Shown: in pieces, positions 25,524 through 34,161 of the stretch
How positions within the stretch are numbered: the first letter of the stretch is position 1
Layout of the letters: each line of letters starts with the position of its first letter
NCBI GenBank assembly: GCA_947387485.1
Contig: CANDNT010000003.1
Location: 209,816-273,815 of the forward strand
Length of the DNA stretch: 64,000 bases
Direction of reading: 5' to 3'
From: Aquimarina rhabdastrellae
GTDB taxonomy: Bacteria > Bacteroidota > Bacteroidia > Flavobacteriales > Flavobacteriaceae
The notes under the pieces: model-generated
The model's input: the letters and a program-made list of their open reading frames with translations, nothing else
Told to the model about the DNA's origin: nothing
Databases searched by the model: none
Program-made: the position numbers and the translations under genes

Positions 25524-26678
25524 TTATTTTTTTGCAACAATCGTAAACTGCTTTTTACCTTCATATGTACGTTTAACCTGGTAACGATCTTCTATAGTTT
25601 CTGCTCCTTTTATTTCTAAAGAGTCTGCCACATAAGCTACCCAATCTTTACGATCAACTATTGCATTATCCAAAACTACATCTGTCATATCTGTATCTTC
25701 TGATAATTTTACTTGCCATAAAATTGCTTCAGATAAATTTGCTTTGCTAAGGTTTGTCCCTTTAAGATTAGCATTGGTTAAATTGACACTTAATAAATCT
25801 GCATTTGCTGCATTGGCATTTTCTAGGTCTACTTTGGTTAAATTTCCATCTGATAAGTTCACTCGCTCTAATTCGCTATATTTTAAATCAGCTCCTTTTA
25901 AATTTGCTTCGGGCATAAATACATCTGCCATATTAGAATGTGCCAGTCTTGCATATCTTAAAGATACTTTACTTCCTATATTGATTCCTTGTAAGTCTGA
26001 ATATTCAAAATCTGCATCATTCAGTATTCTTTGGAATGCTGTTTTGGTTAAGTTACTTTTAATCAAACTGTATAATAACTGTCCTCTTTCTTGACTTACA
26101 GGCTTTTTTATTAATTCATCTCCTTGAATATATCGATATGGTTTCATCGCCATACATAACCCTACTATTCTCGCTTCAAGCGTTTTACTGATATTGCGAT
26201 CACCTATCCCTTTATATCGTAATTCTTCGTTTAAATCACTCAATAAATCTCCCATAATAAAAGACAATGAAGATCGTCTATCTGCTTCTACTAAATGTGT
26301 TTGTTGAAAAACTCTTTTATTTTGATTTTCGATCAATGAGTTTTGATTTAGTAATAGTTTAGTTTGCACTAAAAGAACTAAAGATGGTATCAATCCCATT
26401 AAAATTGTAAAGACACCTATACGCGTGAATCTCCATATCACATTAGAAGCTACTTCTGATACTGTATCTACAGATACTGTTTGTTTTTCTTTATATTCTT
26501 GAATAGCTTTTTCTATGCTATTTTTAAGCTTAGCCCCTAATAATGGTGTACTTGACTTTTTAAAAAGCCATTTACGCATCTTCTTTTTTTGTTCTTTTTG
26601 TGAAGTAATTTTAGATAATTCTTCTCTAAGTTCCTTATTCTCTTCTAATAGGTTTTTGATTTGATCTTCTTGATTCAC
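25524..26678 (-). CDS. Membrane-anchored pentapeptide-repeat protein
   Basis: A 384-residue protein. An N-terminal charged coiled coil (about residues 1-45) is followed by a linker, a transmembrane helix near residues 95-112 (GVFTILMGLIPSLVLLVQT), a helical region with conserved RRSSLSFIMGDLLSDLN, and about fifteen pentapeptide repeats (A(D/N)LxX; for example ANLKGADLKYSEL and ANADLLSVNLTNANL) at residues 225-335, which form a right-handed beta-helix. A globular tail follows. Pentapeptide repeats can mimic DNA or bind proteins, but function here is unknown; the related bacterial layout suggests an inner-membrane scaffold. Confidence 0.85.
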   Translation of the reverse strand: MNQEDQIKNLLEENKELREELSKITSQKEQKKKMRKWLFKKSSTPLLGAKLKNSIEKAIQEYKEKQTVSVDTVSEVASNVIWRFTRIGVFTILMGLIPSLVLLVQTKLLLNQNSLIENQNKRVFQQTHLVEADRRSSLSFIMGDLLSDLNEELRYKGIGDRNISKTLEARIVGLCMAMKPYRYIQGDELIKKPVSQERGQLLYSLIKSNLTKTAFQRILNDADFEYSDLQGINIGSKVSLRYARLAHSNMADVFMPEANLKGADLKYSELERVNLSDGNLTKVDLENANAANADLLSVNLTNANLKGTNLSKANLSEAILWQVKLSEDTDMTDVVLDNAIVDRKDWVAYVADSLEIKGAETIEDRYQVKRTYEGKKQFTIVAKK

Positions 26679-26773
26679 GAATAAAACTTTTAGGGGTTTA
26701 TCTTTTAATTAGTATTGTCAGTCTAATTTTATCGCTCAAGATATTAAAGTTATTTTGAATTATGGATATGAAA

Positions 26774-26805
26774 AAAGAGATTGCTCTAAAAAAAACAATC
26801 TCTTT
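26774..26805 (-). terminator. Minus-strand terminator downstream of the AraC gene
   Basis: A 10-bp stem AAAGAGATTG / CAATCTCTTT with a 12-base loop; on the minus strand the second arm runs into TTTTTT. It lies 275 bases beyond the AraC stop, leaving room for a 3' untranslated region or the small ORF at 26914-27009. Confidence 0.7.
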
Positions 26806-26913
26806 AAACTTAACTCATTAATTCCATCAAATATGAATTACTTTTTAGTAAGTAAAACCTATCTATAACTTAAGTCTTTTTTTATTCAAACTCCTTACAC
26901 AGCTTTTCATTTT

Positions 26914-27009
26914 TCACATAAAAAACACTAAAAAATGTATTGTAATTAAAGTTATGTATAAGGCTATAAAAAGAACTTCTAACCTGTATTTATTTAATAT
27001 TTTATTCAT
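26914..27009 (-). CDS. Possible 31-aa single-span membrane peptide
   Basis: An ATG-initiated frame encodes MNKILNKYRLEVLFIALYIT followed by a hydrophobic end (LITIHFLVFFM), then TGA. It has a basic N-terminus and one membrane segment, and sits between the AraC stop and a minus-strand terminator. No strong ribosome site is visible. AT-rich DNA readily produces hydrophobic frames, so this may be chance. Confidence 0.3.
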   Translation of the reverse strand: MNKILNKYRLEVLFIALYITLITIHFLVFFM

Positions 27010-27079
27010 TAATTAAAGATATATGAAGTTAATATATTAATCAATACGTAGTTATACTTGGTTTCTAATAACTAATCTG

Positions 27080-27733
27080 TTACTTCGTTTCCATCTCCTT
27101 AATATAATTTGATGGTTTTTGTCCTGTATATTTATAAAATGCTTTAGAAAAAGTTTCTGTATTGTGATACCCTAATTCTTCTGCTATCGCTTTAATTGTA
27201 TATTTTCTTATACGTTGTTCTTTCTGGATTCGTTCTACAACATATTGAATTCGTAGTTCATTCAGGTAATTAGGAAATGTTTTGTTCTTATGCGTATTAA
27301 TGACTCTAGAAAGGTATTTTACGTTTGTTGCCATATCCTCTGCTAATAATTGTGCGCTAATTCCTTTTGATAGAAATCTTTTTTCTTCTTCAAACTTGAT
27401 TAATCCTTCCAGAATTGATCTTACATGTTTTTCTGGTATATTTCTCTTTATATTCCTAGCTTCCTTTTTATTTTCTCTTTCATATCCTTTTCTAGTTCGC
27501 CGTTCTACATTGTATAAAAACCTATCAATACGTGCACGCCTATTTTTATGTTTATAGTATTGAAAGTAGATACTGTTCCCCACAAATACTATTATAATAA
27601 CGAATAATAGTATATTGATTAGAGATGAGGATGTTTGTAATATACCCTCAGGTAATTGTCCTTGTGCAAATCCTCTAGTTGATATTAATAGTATCCATAA
27701 ACTTATATATTGTAGTCTTTTAAACATAGGCAC
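27080..27733 (-). CDS. Membrane-tethered AraC-type transcription regulator
   Basis: A 217-residue protein with a signal-like N-terminus (residues 1-24, ending FAQG), a transmembrane helix around residues 38-57, a basic juxtamembrane stretch, and a C-terminal AraC DNA-binding domain with two helix-turn-helix units (ISAQLLAEDMATNVKYLSRV and IKAIAEELGYHNTETFSKAF). Most membrane AraC proteins in this phylum carry periplasmic TPR repeats; this one has almost no periplasmic part, so its input signal is unclear. It may act with the neighbouring LytTR two-component genes, which lie 371 bases upstream. Confidence 0.85.
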   Translation of the reverse strand: MPMFKRLQYISLWILLISTRGFAQGQLPEGILQTSSSLINILLFVIIIVFVGNSIYFQYYKHKNRRARIDRFLYNVERRTRKGYERENKKEARNIKRNIPEKHVRSILEGLIKFEEEKRFLSKGISAQLLAEDMATNVKYLSRVINTHKNKTFPNYLNELRIQYVVERIQKEQRIRKYTIKAIAEELGYHNTETFSKAFYKYTGQKPSNYIKEMETK

Positions 27734-28104
27734 TCTTTTAACTTTCTTCGTTTTAAAAAAGAAAAGATCAAAGATCAGACCATCTATAATATCTATTAAA
27801 TTTTCACAAAACTTCTAAATAAATATTTATCAAAAACAAAGTATACGCTATACACGCTATCAACAAAATAACTTCTAAATAATGGTATTTATATTTCACG
27901 ATATATTATTTCATATTCATAAAAAAACAGATGACTCCTCTCAATAAGCCATCTGTTCTATGTTTGTTGGTAATATTCAAAAACATTAAATCAATGTAAC
28001 CTATATATTACATTAATTAGTATTTGTGTGTAAGCAATATATGCTTAAATCACTATACATAAAGCTTTCAATTGCTGAAACGTTGATTTGAGTTTCTAAA
28101 TAGT
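27734..28104. other. Intergenic region between AraC and LytTR genes
   Basis: About 370 AT-rich bases. It holds the terminator of the LytTR operon (27921-27956) and presumably the AraC promoter. No reading frame of note was seen. Confidence 0.5.
27921..27956 (-). terminator. Terminator of the kinase-regulator operon
   Basis: On the minus strand ACAGATG ... CATCTGT pairs over 7 bp with a 15-base loop and runs into TTTTTTT. It is 150 bases past the LytTR stop. Confidence 0.65.
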
Positions 28105-28857
28105 TTATCCTATATGCTGAACAATCGTTAAAAACTCTTCCTTTTTGTCTTTAGAAATTGATACTGATTTTTGATTATCCATCACAATATAACCTCCATC
28201 TTTCTTAACATATTCTTTTATAAACTTAAGGTTTATTAAAAATGATCTATGCGGTCTGTAAAATGTAGATATTTTGGAGAGTAAGGTAACAAAGTGTTTT
28301 AAAGGCTTACTTACTAAAATATCAGCCTCGTTAACTGTTTGTATTTTGGTATACATTCCATCTGCTTCTAACATAATGATTTCATCAAAATTCACAAACT
28401 TTATACCTTCAGAAAAAGGTAGTCCGATTTTATTAAAATTAGATGCAGTAAGGCTTTTTTTAAGTTCTTCAAGTTTTGCCGAAATTTGAGAATTCCCTAT
28501 TCCTTTAATTGCTTTCTCTACGGCTTCACTAATTTGTGTAGGCCTTACTGGTTTTAATATATAGTCTATTGCGGCCAATTGAAATGCTTGTATGGCATAT
28601 TCGCTATAAGCTGTCACAAAGATGATTTCGAAATTAAAATCATCTTTATTTATATAATCTAGCAACTCTAATCCAGAATGTTCTGGCATCTCTATGTCTA
28701 AAAAAACTATATCTGGTTTGTGTTTTTTTATTTTTTCAACTCCAGAAAGTAAATCTTCTGCTTCGTGAATTGCGGTTATTTTAGGGCAATTCTCTTCTAT
28801 TAAAACTTTGAGTAAACTCCTTGCTTTTCGTTCATCATCAATTATAATTACTTTCAT
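28105..28857 (-). CDS. LytTR-family response regulator
   Basis: A 250-residue response regulator. The receiver domain has the acidic pair in MKVIIIDDERKA, the phospho-acceptor aspartate near residue 54 (VFLDIEMPEHSG), the conserved threonine/serine in FVTAYSEYA and lysine in YILKPVRP. The C-terminal LytTR DNA-binding domain (residues about 150-250) shows FYRPHRSFLINLKFI, the typical R-H-S-F-L-I-N core. It follows the propeller kinase by 39 bases on the minus strand, forming a two-gene signalling operon. Confidence 0.95.
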   Translation of the reverse strand: MKVIIIDDERKARSLLKVLIEENCPKITAIHEAEDLLSGVEKIKKHKPDIVFLDIEMPEHSGLELLDYINKDDFNFEIIFVTAYSEYAIQAFQLAAIDYILKPVRPTQISEAVEKAIKGIGNSQISAKLEELKKSLTASNFNKIGLPFSEGIKFVNFDEIIMLEADGMYTKIQTVNEADILVSKPLKHFVTLLSKISTFYRPHRSFLINLKFIKEYVKKDGGYIVMDNQKSVSISKDKKEEFLTIVQHIG

Positions 28858-28896
28858 TTGTGTGTTTTTATTTTTACTCTTTTCTATGTTTAGTTT

Positions 28897-31815
28897 TTAT
28901 ATTGTTACAAAAGGGATCATAACGATTACTTTTGTTCCTACCGATTTGTCTTGATCATTATAAAGATCAATGATTTCAACTCCAACTTTTCGTTCTCTAC
29001 CATAATTTAATAGCTCAAGTCTATTTTGCGTAGCTTTTAATGCAAAAGATTGATGTTTTTTTGTTCGTTTTGAACGAAATTCTTTTGCTTTTACTCTTCC
29101 TACTCCATTATCTTCTATCTCACATTGAATATGCTCTTTGTCTGGTGTATATTGGATTTTTATCTTTAATTCTCGATTTTCTTTCTTGTGTAACAAACCA
29201 TGTTTTAATGCATTTTCGACATAAGGTTGTAAAAGCATTGTCGGTATCACGATAGCTTCTGTATCTAATTGTTCTCCTAAATGAATTTTATATTGAAATT
29301 TATCTTCAAATCTATTTTTCTCTAGTTCCAGGTACATTTCTATACAATCTATTTCGTCTTGTAATGGTATTTTTCCTTTGGTACTATGTTCTAAATAAGT
29401 TCTAATCAAATCTGCAAATTTGCCTAAATAATCACTTGCTAATTCTTTTTGATTAAGAATAATATATTCTTGTATAGAGTTTAATGCATTAAAAATAAAA
29501 TGCGGATTCATTTGCGATCTCAGGTTTTCTAACTTCAAAAAAACCAACTCTTTATCTAATTGAATCTTTTCTACAATTGCATTTTTTTCTTTCTCTTTTT
29601 CTTTAAGTTTTTTTCTATAATACGTAGCAATTATTATCGCTATAAGAAGGGCTATTAAAATAAAAAACCACCATTGCTCCCAGAAAGGCGATGCTATTGT
29701 AAAATGGATTTCGCGAATAGCTGATTCTTGATTAGTAAACTTTCGCTTTGCTTTAACCTGAAAGCTGTAATCTCCAGTAGGTAAACTATTATATTTTACA
29801 TATCCATTGCCTATAGGTATAGTTATCCATTGATCTTTAAATCCTTTTAATCGATATTGATATTCTATAAACTCACTAGATTTAAATCCATTTGCATTGA
29901 ATGTAAATTCGATTGCATTTTGATCATATTTTAATGCATATTGAGTCTGTATAATTGTATCTTTTTCTTGTATTTTAATCTCTGTAAAATATACTTCGGG
30001 TTTATTTTTATTATGTTCAAATACATTTTTTGTCTCTATACAAAATAACCCTTTATTAGATCCAAAATACACTTTGTCTCCAAAATCTACTATATCAGCA
30101 ATGGTATAAGACAAAACTCCATCATTCTTAGTTAATGTTTGTATCGTTTTATTTTTATCATTGATTAATTGAATTCCTTTATCGGTTACTACCCAAAGTT
30201 TATTTTTACATGCTTTCAATTTTTGAGTTTGATTTGAAATCAAACCATTTTGAGTATTATAGACTTTAACTACTTTTCCGTCAACAATTTTCAACACTCC
30301 ATTTGAAAATGTAGCCACCCATATAGCCCCATCTATTGTTTCTGCTATATCTATTGCAAAAACCTCATTCTCTTTGTATTTAATTTTATGTGCGACACCT
30401 ATTGAATCATATTTCACAAATTCATCTACATATCCCACATAAGTTTCTTTTTTGTTTTTTGAATAATGACATACATATGATCTTTTGTTTTTTAAAACTT
30501 TGGTAATATTAATTTGCTTCTCATTAATATTTATGACCTGTATACCATTATATCCTGCATATAAAAATGTCGTACTATCTATCAAACTCAAATCTTTTGC
30601 ATCGAGGAGTTGTTTTTTATTGGTAAGTTTTAATGTTTTTAAATCTAAAAAGTTTGATTGATTATTACTACTTATAAAAACATTCTTCTTTATAGGGTTA
30701 TATAAAAACTTTTTTATGTGCCCTTTAGCTTTATATGGTATTGCAGTATATTGCTTTGTTTTATTGTTATAAAGCCCTAAATCCCCTGCTGTAGTTCCTA
30801 TCAAAACACTATCTTTTCCTACTCTTGTAAGTGCCGATATGTTTTTATTTTCAATAGGAATTGTCGTTTTGTAAATATGTATATTAGGAATTACATATAT
30901 TCCATTTTGTAATGTACCTATCCAGTAGTTTTTGTTTTTATCTATCAATATTTTAGTTACATACCCCTCTTCAAAATATCTTTTTACGGGTATAAAATTC
31001 TTATTTTTATATGCATAAACATTTAACCCTTTACTAGTACTAATCCAAAAATGATTAGCAATACCTTTTATATCTATAATATGGCTTTCTTCTAATTGCT
31101 TTGATAGTTCTATTTCATATGCTTTTCCATCTTGAATATCCAATTCAAAAATCGAACTTTTATTTAAAGTTCTTTTAATAAAAAAAGTATGACCATTGCA
31201 CTCTATTACCTTAGATTTCCCGAACGTAGGTATTAAATCTTTATGCTTAATCTTAGTGGTTAACTTTTCAGTTTCATCCATTACCACTATCTCATCTCTA
31301 GCTAAAAAGATCGTTTGATTCTCTTGTTCTAATGGTTCACTTATAGGTTTCTTTATTCCTGAAAGCTGAATTACTTCTTTCGTTTTAAGATCAACCTTGT
31401 AGATTTCACGAATAGTAAATACAAATAAAAAATTTCCTCGTATATAAAAATCCGCTAATTCATTGATTACTTCTTTTTTAAGATCTATAAATAATTTTAA
31501 TTCATCATTCTCTACATAAAAAAACTGTCCAGATATATTTGAGCACCAAACTCTACCTTCTTTATCTTCATAGGGATTAAAAACAGACAATCCTCTTTTT
31601 TGAGGATGTGTAAAGTTTTTGAATATTTTACCATCATACCTATACAAGCCTTTATTTGCAGCTAACCAGATAAACCCCTTACTATCTTCTAGCATATTAT
31701 AGAATTCGATATCGGGTAATCCATCCTTTTCTGAAAGATGAACAGCTACAGGTTTTTGTGCAATAGCATTGTATCCAAAGAATACTAAGAATATATATTG
31801 AAGTAATAATTTCAT
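28897..31815 (-). CDS. Beta-propeller sensor histidine kinase (LytS/YehU-type kinase domain)
   Basis: A 972-residue sensor. A signal peptide (ending AIAQ) leads to a long periplasmic region of two-component-regulator propeller blades (EDSKGFIWLAANKGLYRYDG; NKNYWIGTLQNGIYV), a Y_Y_Y domain (residues about 640-720; YQYRLKGFKDQWI), one membrane helix (FFILIALLIAIIIATYY), then a His_kinase dimerisation segment with LRSQMNPHFIFNALNSIQ and an ATPase domain (PYVENALKHGL; EIEDNGVGR). ATG at 31815 is preferred over a GTG two codons upstream. It pairs with the LytTR regulator and is divergent from a Cys-rich double-glycine peptide gene. Confidence 0.95.
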   Translation of the reverse strand: MKLLLQYIFLVFFGYNAIAQKPVAVHLSEKDGLPDIEFYNMLEDSKGFIWLAANKGLYRYDGKIFKNFTHPQKRGLSVFNPYEDKEGRVWCSNISGQFFYVENDELKLFIDLKKEVINELADFYIRGNFLFVFTIREIYKVDLKTKEVIQLSGIKKPISEPLEQENQTIFLARDEIVVMDETEKLTTKIKHKDLIPTFGKSKVIECNGHTFFIKRTLNKSSIFELDIQDGKAYEIELSKQLEESHIIDIKGIANHFWISTSKGLNVYAYKNKNFIPVKRYFEEGYVTKILIDKNKNYWIGTLQNGIYVIPNIHIYKTTIPIENKNISALTRVGKDSVLIGTTAGDLGLYNNKTKQYTAIPYKAKGHIKKFLYNPIKKNVFISSNNQSNFLDLKTLKLTNKKQLLDAKDLSLIDSTTFLYAGYNGIQVININEKQINITKVLKNKRSYVCHYSKNKKETYVGYVDEFVKYDSIGVAHKIKYKENEVFAIDIAETIDGAIWVATFSNGVLKIVDGKVVKVYNTQNGLISNQTQKLKACKNKLWVVTDKGIQLINDKNKTIQTLTKNDGVLSYTIADIVDFGDKVYFGSNKGLFCIETKNVFEHNKNKPEVYFTEIKIQEKDTIIQTQYALKYDQNAIEFTFNANGFKSSEFIEYQYRLKGFKDQWITIPIGNGYVKYNSLPTGDYSFQVKAKRKFTNQESAIREIHFTIASPFWEQWWFFILIALLIAIIIATYYRKKLKEKEKEKNAIVEKIQLDKELVFLKLENLRSQMNPHFIFNALNSIQEYIILNQKELASDYLGKFADLIRTYLEHSTKGKIPLQDEIDCIEMYLELEKNRFEDKFQYKIHLGEQLDTEAIVIPTMLLQPYVENALKHGLLHKKENRELKIKIQYTPDKEHIQCEIEDNGVGRVKAKEFRSKRTKKHQSFALKATQNRLELLNYGRERKVGVEIIDLYNDQDKSVGTKVIVMIPFVTI

Positions 31816-31833
31816 AAACACTAAGCCTTATCT

Positions 31834-31841
31834 CAAAGCTA
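31834..31841 (-). promoter_or_regulatory. Candidate -7 element of the propeller kinase gene
   Basis: On the minus strand this reads TAGCTTTG, an exact TAnnTTTG match, 18 bases before the ATG at 31815. No TTG lies 19 bases upstream, and the implied leader is short, so support is weak. Confidence 0.3.
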
Positions 31842-32092
31842 CAACTTTATAGGTATAGTTTTTATGCTTTTTTCTGAAATAAACACTTGGGTTTCTGAAT
31901 GGTATTTTTGAATTAGTAAAACCTTATTTTTCATAGTTATTCTCCTCCCTTATAAGCTCTTTTTAATTTTGAATTTATATACCAGCAGCATCAAAAACAA
32001 TAATTTATCCATAATTATTTTGCGGATAAACCTCTCATTAAAAAAACATTAAATGCTTAATTTCAAGAAATTAAACTTAAATCACTTAAATC

Positions 32093-32299
32093 ATGTTAAA
32101 AAACATTTTAAAACTATCTGGAGTTCAATCTTTAAACACAACTCAAAAAAAAGAAATCACTGGTGGAAATCTTCAAGCTGCTAAATGCTGTGATCCAGCA
32201 TTAGAGTGTTGCTGGCCTTCTCCTCAACCTGTACAATGTGATATAGTTAATCCAAAAAGAGGTTGTTTCTTCCAGCACACAACAAATTGCTGTATTTAA
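32093..32299 (+). CDS. Double-glycine leader, cysteine-rich peptide precursor (bacteriocin/RiPP-like)
   Basis: A 68-residue peptide. Residues 1-25 (MLKNILKLSGVQSLNTTQKK then EITGG) fit the double-glycine leader type processed by C39-peptidase ABC exporters, which is widespread in Bacteroidota bacteriocin-like precursors. The predicted 43-residue core holds eight Cys in CC, CC, C, C and CC groups, with Pro, Trp and a final CCI. Disulfides or thioether crosslinks are possible. No exporter, peptidase or modifying enzyme is adjacent. It is divergent from the propeller kinase and has its own strong terminator, so it is transcribed alone. A pheromone, toxin or metal-binding function cannot be told apart. 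Confidence 0.75.
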   Translation: MLKNILKLSGVQSLNTTQKKEITGGNLQAAKCCDPALECCWPSPQPVQCDIVNPKRGCFFQHTTNCCI

Positions 32300-32308
32300 A
32301 AAAATAAA

Positions 32309-32340
32309 AAAGGCATATAACGTAAGAGTTATATGCCTTT
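32309..32340. terminator. Terminator of the peptide gene
   Basis: A 13-bp stem AAAGGCATATAAC / GTTATATGCCTTT with a 6-base loop, flanked by T-rich sequence on both strands. It also serves the convergent fibre-like operon. Confidence 0.9.
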
Positions 32341-32361
32341 TATTATATAGTTTTAATTAAT

Positions 32362-34149
32362 CTAATTCACTATTTCAAGAGTATGCCATATCCCTCCATC
32401 AAAGACGATTGTGATACTTCCGTATTGTTTAATATCTAAGGTAGGAAAGGAAGCTACAGGAAGATTAATAACATTAAAAGCAAATTTTAATAATTGTGCA
32501 CTTTTATTAATAAAGGTCACTTCTTGTCCATCAATCCCTCCTTCTAATCTCGCAATAGTAACAACTCCTCCTGTGGAATTAAATAATACGATACTCTTAC
32601 CCGCTACATCATAAGTAACATTAGTAGTTCCATTTGTAGGATCTTCAAAAACCTGTGTAGCAATACTATTATTTATCTGTAATGTATTATCTATCATCAT
32701 TGTTTCCATATTTGCTGTACCTGTTACTTCTAATAATTCTGAAGGGATAGTATTACCTATTCCTACATTTCCATTATTACGTATAACCATTTTTTGAGCA
32801 TTACCAATTTGAAACTCTATATTTCCATTCAAATCAACATCTGTATCAGCTTTTATTGTAGTACTTCCTGTATTTTCTGTAGAAGCAGTTCCTACAGCTA
32901 ATCCTGTTAAATCTTTTCCATCACCAGTAAAAGCAGTCGCAGTAGTTGTTCCGTTTACTTCAATTTTTTCTGTTGGATTTTCTATCTGTATACCTACATT
33001 TCCACTTTCTTTAACTATTAAAGCATTGTTTGAAGCTCCTGCCATTACTTTAAACGGAGTTCTATTTGTTGGGGATAACACTTCTGAAATCGCAAAATAA
33101 TCTTCGCCTCCATCTTGAAGATCATTAGCTTCTAACAGCCAATCACTCGAAGGAAAAGATGCTGTATTACTAGTATCCCAGAAATAGATTCTCAATTCAT
33201 TATCTACTAAGGCTAAATCATTATCTCCAAAATCATATCCTGGTGTGATATTAGACCCTACCCCCATTGCGTTATGTGTTGTAACATCATTCACAAAAAT
33301 ATTATTTCTAGTCACATAATTTACGGTTCTATTACCAAATGGTATTAACTCTCCTAAATTATTATAGTAAAAAAAGATCCCTGTACCAGATGGATCATAA
33401 TACAACATTCCTGGAGTAGTAACACTAGGCTGTCCTTGTTGTAATAATCCTCCTTCTATATGTAATGAAGCTCTAGTAAAATCTGAAGCATTAGAAAACC
33501 CTACACCTACATTTCCAGAATCAAAATAGGCATTATTATTTATTTTTTTCCACAAAATCTCAAAAGCTGTTCCTGCTGTTGTTCCAAATCCAGGAAATGA
33601 AGTTTTTGTTGTATTTGTAGTAACTTCGGTCGCTATTTGATCTAAATTTGTATTTGAAGTAATTGTTATATTTCCTAATTTACCTGCCTGCTCTGTAGTA
33701 ATTATAGTTGGTTTATTAGTCAATGTATTATAATCTACACTATTTGCAGATGTCGCTGTATTACTTCGTATACTTTGGGTTACATATAAAAACTCTTCTA
33801 CATTTTCGATAGTATAATTATTTCCTCCTAAAAGATCTATTTCTGTTTTTATAAATACGTTTGTATTTCCCCAATCAATAGTGGTTAAATTTCCGTTTCC
33901 TATAACTCCTTCACCTATAATAATTGAAGTTAATCCACTTGCGTTAGTCATACTTGCATGTACTTCTTCATATAATACAGTTCCTGTAGGTGATCTATCT
34001 AATAAACTAACTTGAACCCCTATAGTGCTATCATTTGCCAAAGTACCATCGGCATTTCTTACCACAAACTGATAATTCATTTTTTCTTGTGCATATGACC
34101 CTACAATACTCAAAAAGATCAGCACTCGTACTATTTGTTTTATTCTCAT
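32362..34149 (-). CDS. Exported tail-fibre-like protein A
   Basis: A 595-residue exported protein with signal peptide ending SYAQ. The N-terminal domain (about residues 24-130) has MNYQFVVRNADG and GTVLYEEVH, a beta-sandwich common at the start of Bacteroidota surface proteins. After DYNTLTNKPTIITTEQAGK the chain becomes repetitive with phage-fibre-like units (GNVGIGNTIPSELLEVTGTA; TATAFTGDGKDLTGLA), and ends in a small beta domain (VVTIARLEGGIDGQEVTFIN). There is no S74 chaperone and no sorting domain. It is a paralogue of the next gene, 12 bases upstream in the same operon. Probably a surface fibre; function unknown. Confidence 0.75.
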   Translation of the reverse strand: MRIKQIVRVLIFLSIVGSYAQEKMNYQFVVRNADGTLANDSTIGVQVSLLDRSPTGTVLYEEVHASMTNASGLTSIIIGEGVIGNGNLTTIDWGNTNVFIKTEIDLLGGNNYTIENVEEFLYVTQSIRSNTATSANSVDYNTLTNKPTIITTEQAGKLGNITITSNTNLDQIATEVTTNTTKTSFPGFGTTAGTAFEILWKKINNNAYFDSGNVGVGFSNASDFTRASLHIEGGLLQQGQPSVTTPGMLYYDPSGTGIFFYYNNLGELIPFGNRTVNYVTRNNIFVNDVTTHNAMGVGSNITPGYDFGDNDLALVDNELRIYFWDTSNTASFPSSDWLLEANDLQDGGEDYFAISEVLSPTNRTPFKVMAGASNNALIVKESGNVGIQIENPTEKIEVNGTTTATAFTGDGKDLTGLAVGTASTENTGSTTIKADTDVDLNGNIEFQIGNAQKMVIRNNGNVGIGNTIPSELLEVTGTANMETMMIDNTLQINNSIATQVFEDPTNGTTNVTYDVAGKSIVLFNSTGGVVTIARLEGGIDGQEVTFINKSAQLLKFAFNVINLPVASFPTLDIKQYGSITIVFDGGIWHTLEIVN

Positions 34150-34161
34150 GAGATCTCTTTT

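Larger units (their letters stand above)
26679..27079. other. Intergenic region with a terminator and a possible small ORF
   Basis: About 400 AT-rich bases between the pentapeptide-repeat gene and the AraC gene. It contains a minus-strand terminator (26774-26805) and a possible 31-codon membrane ORF (26914-27009). Nothing else was found. Confidence 0.5.
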
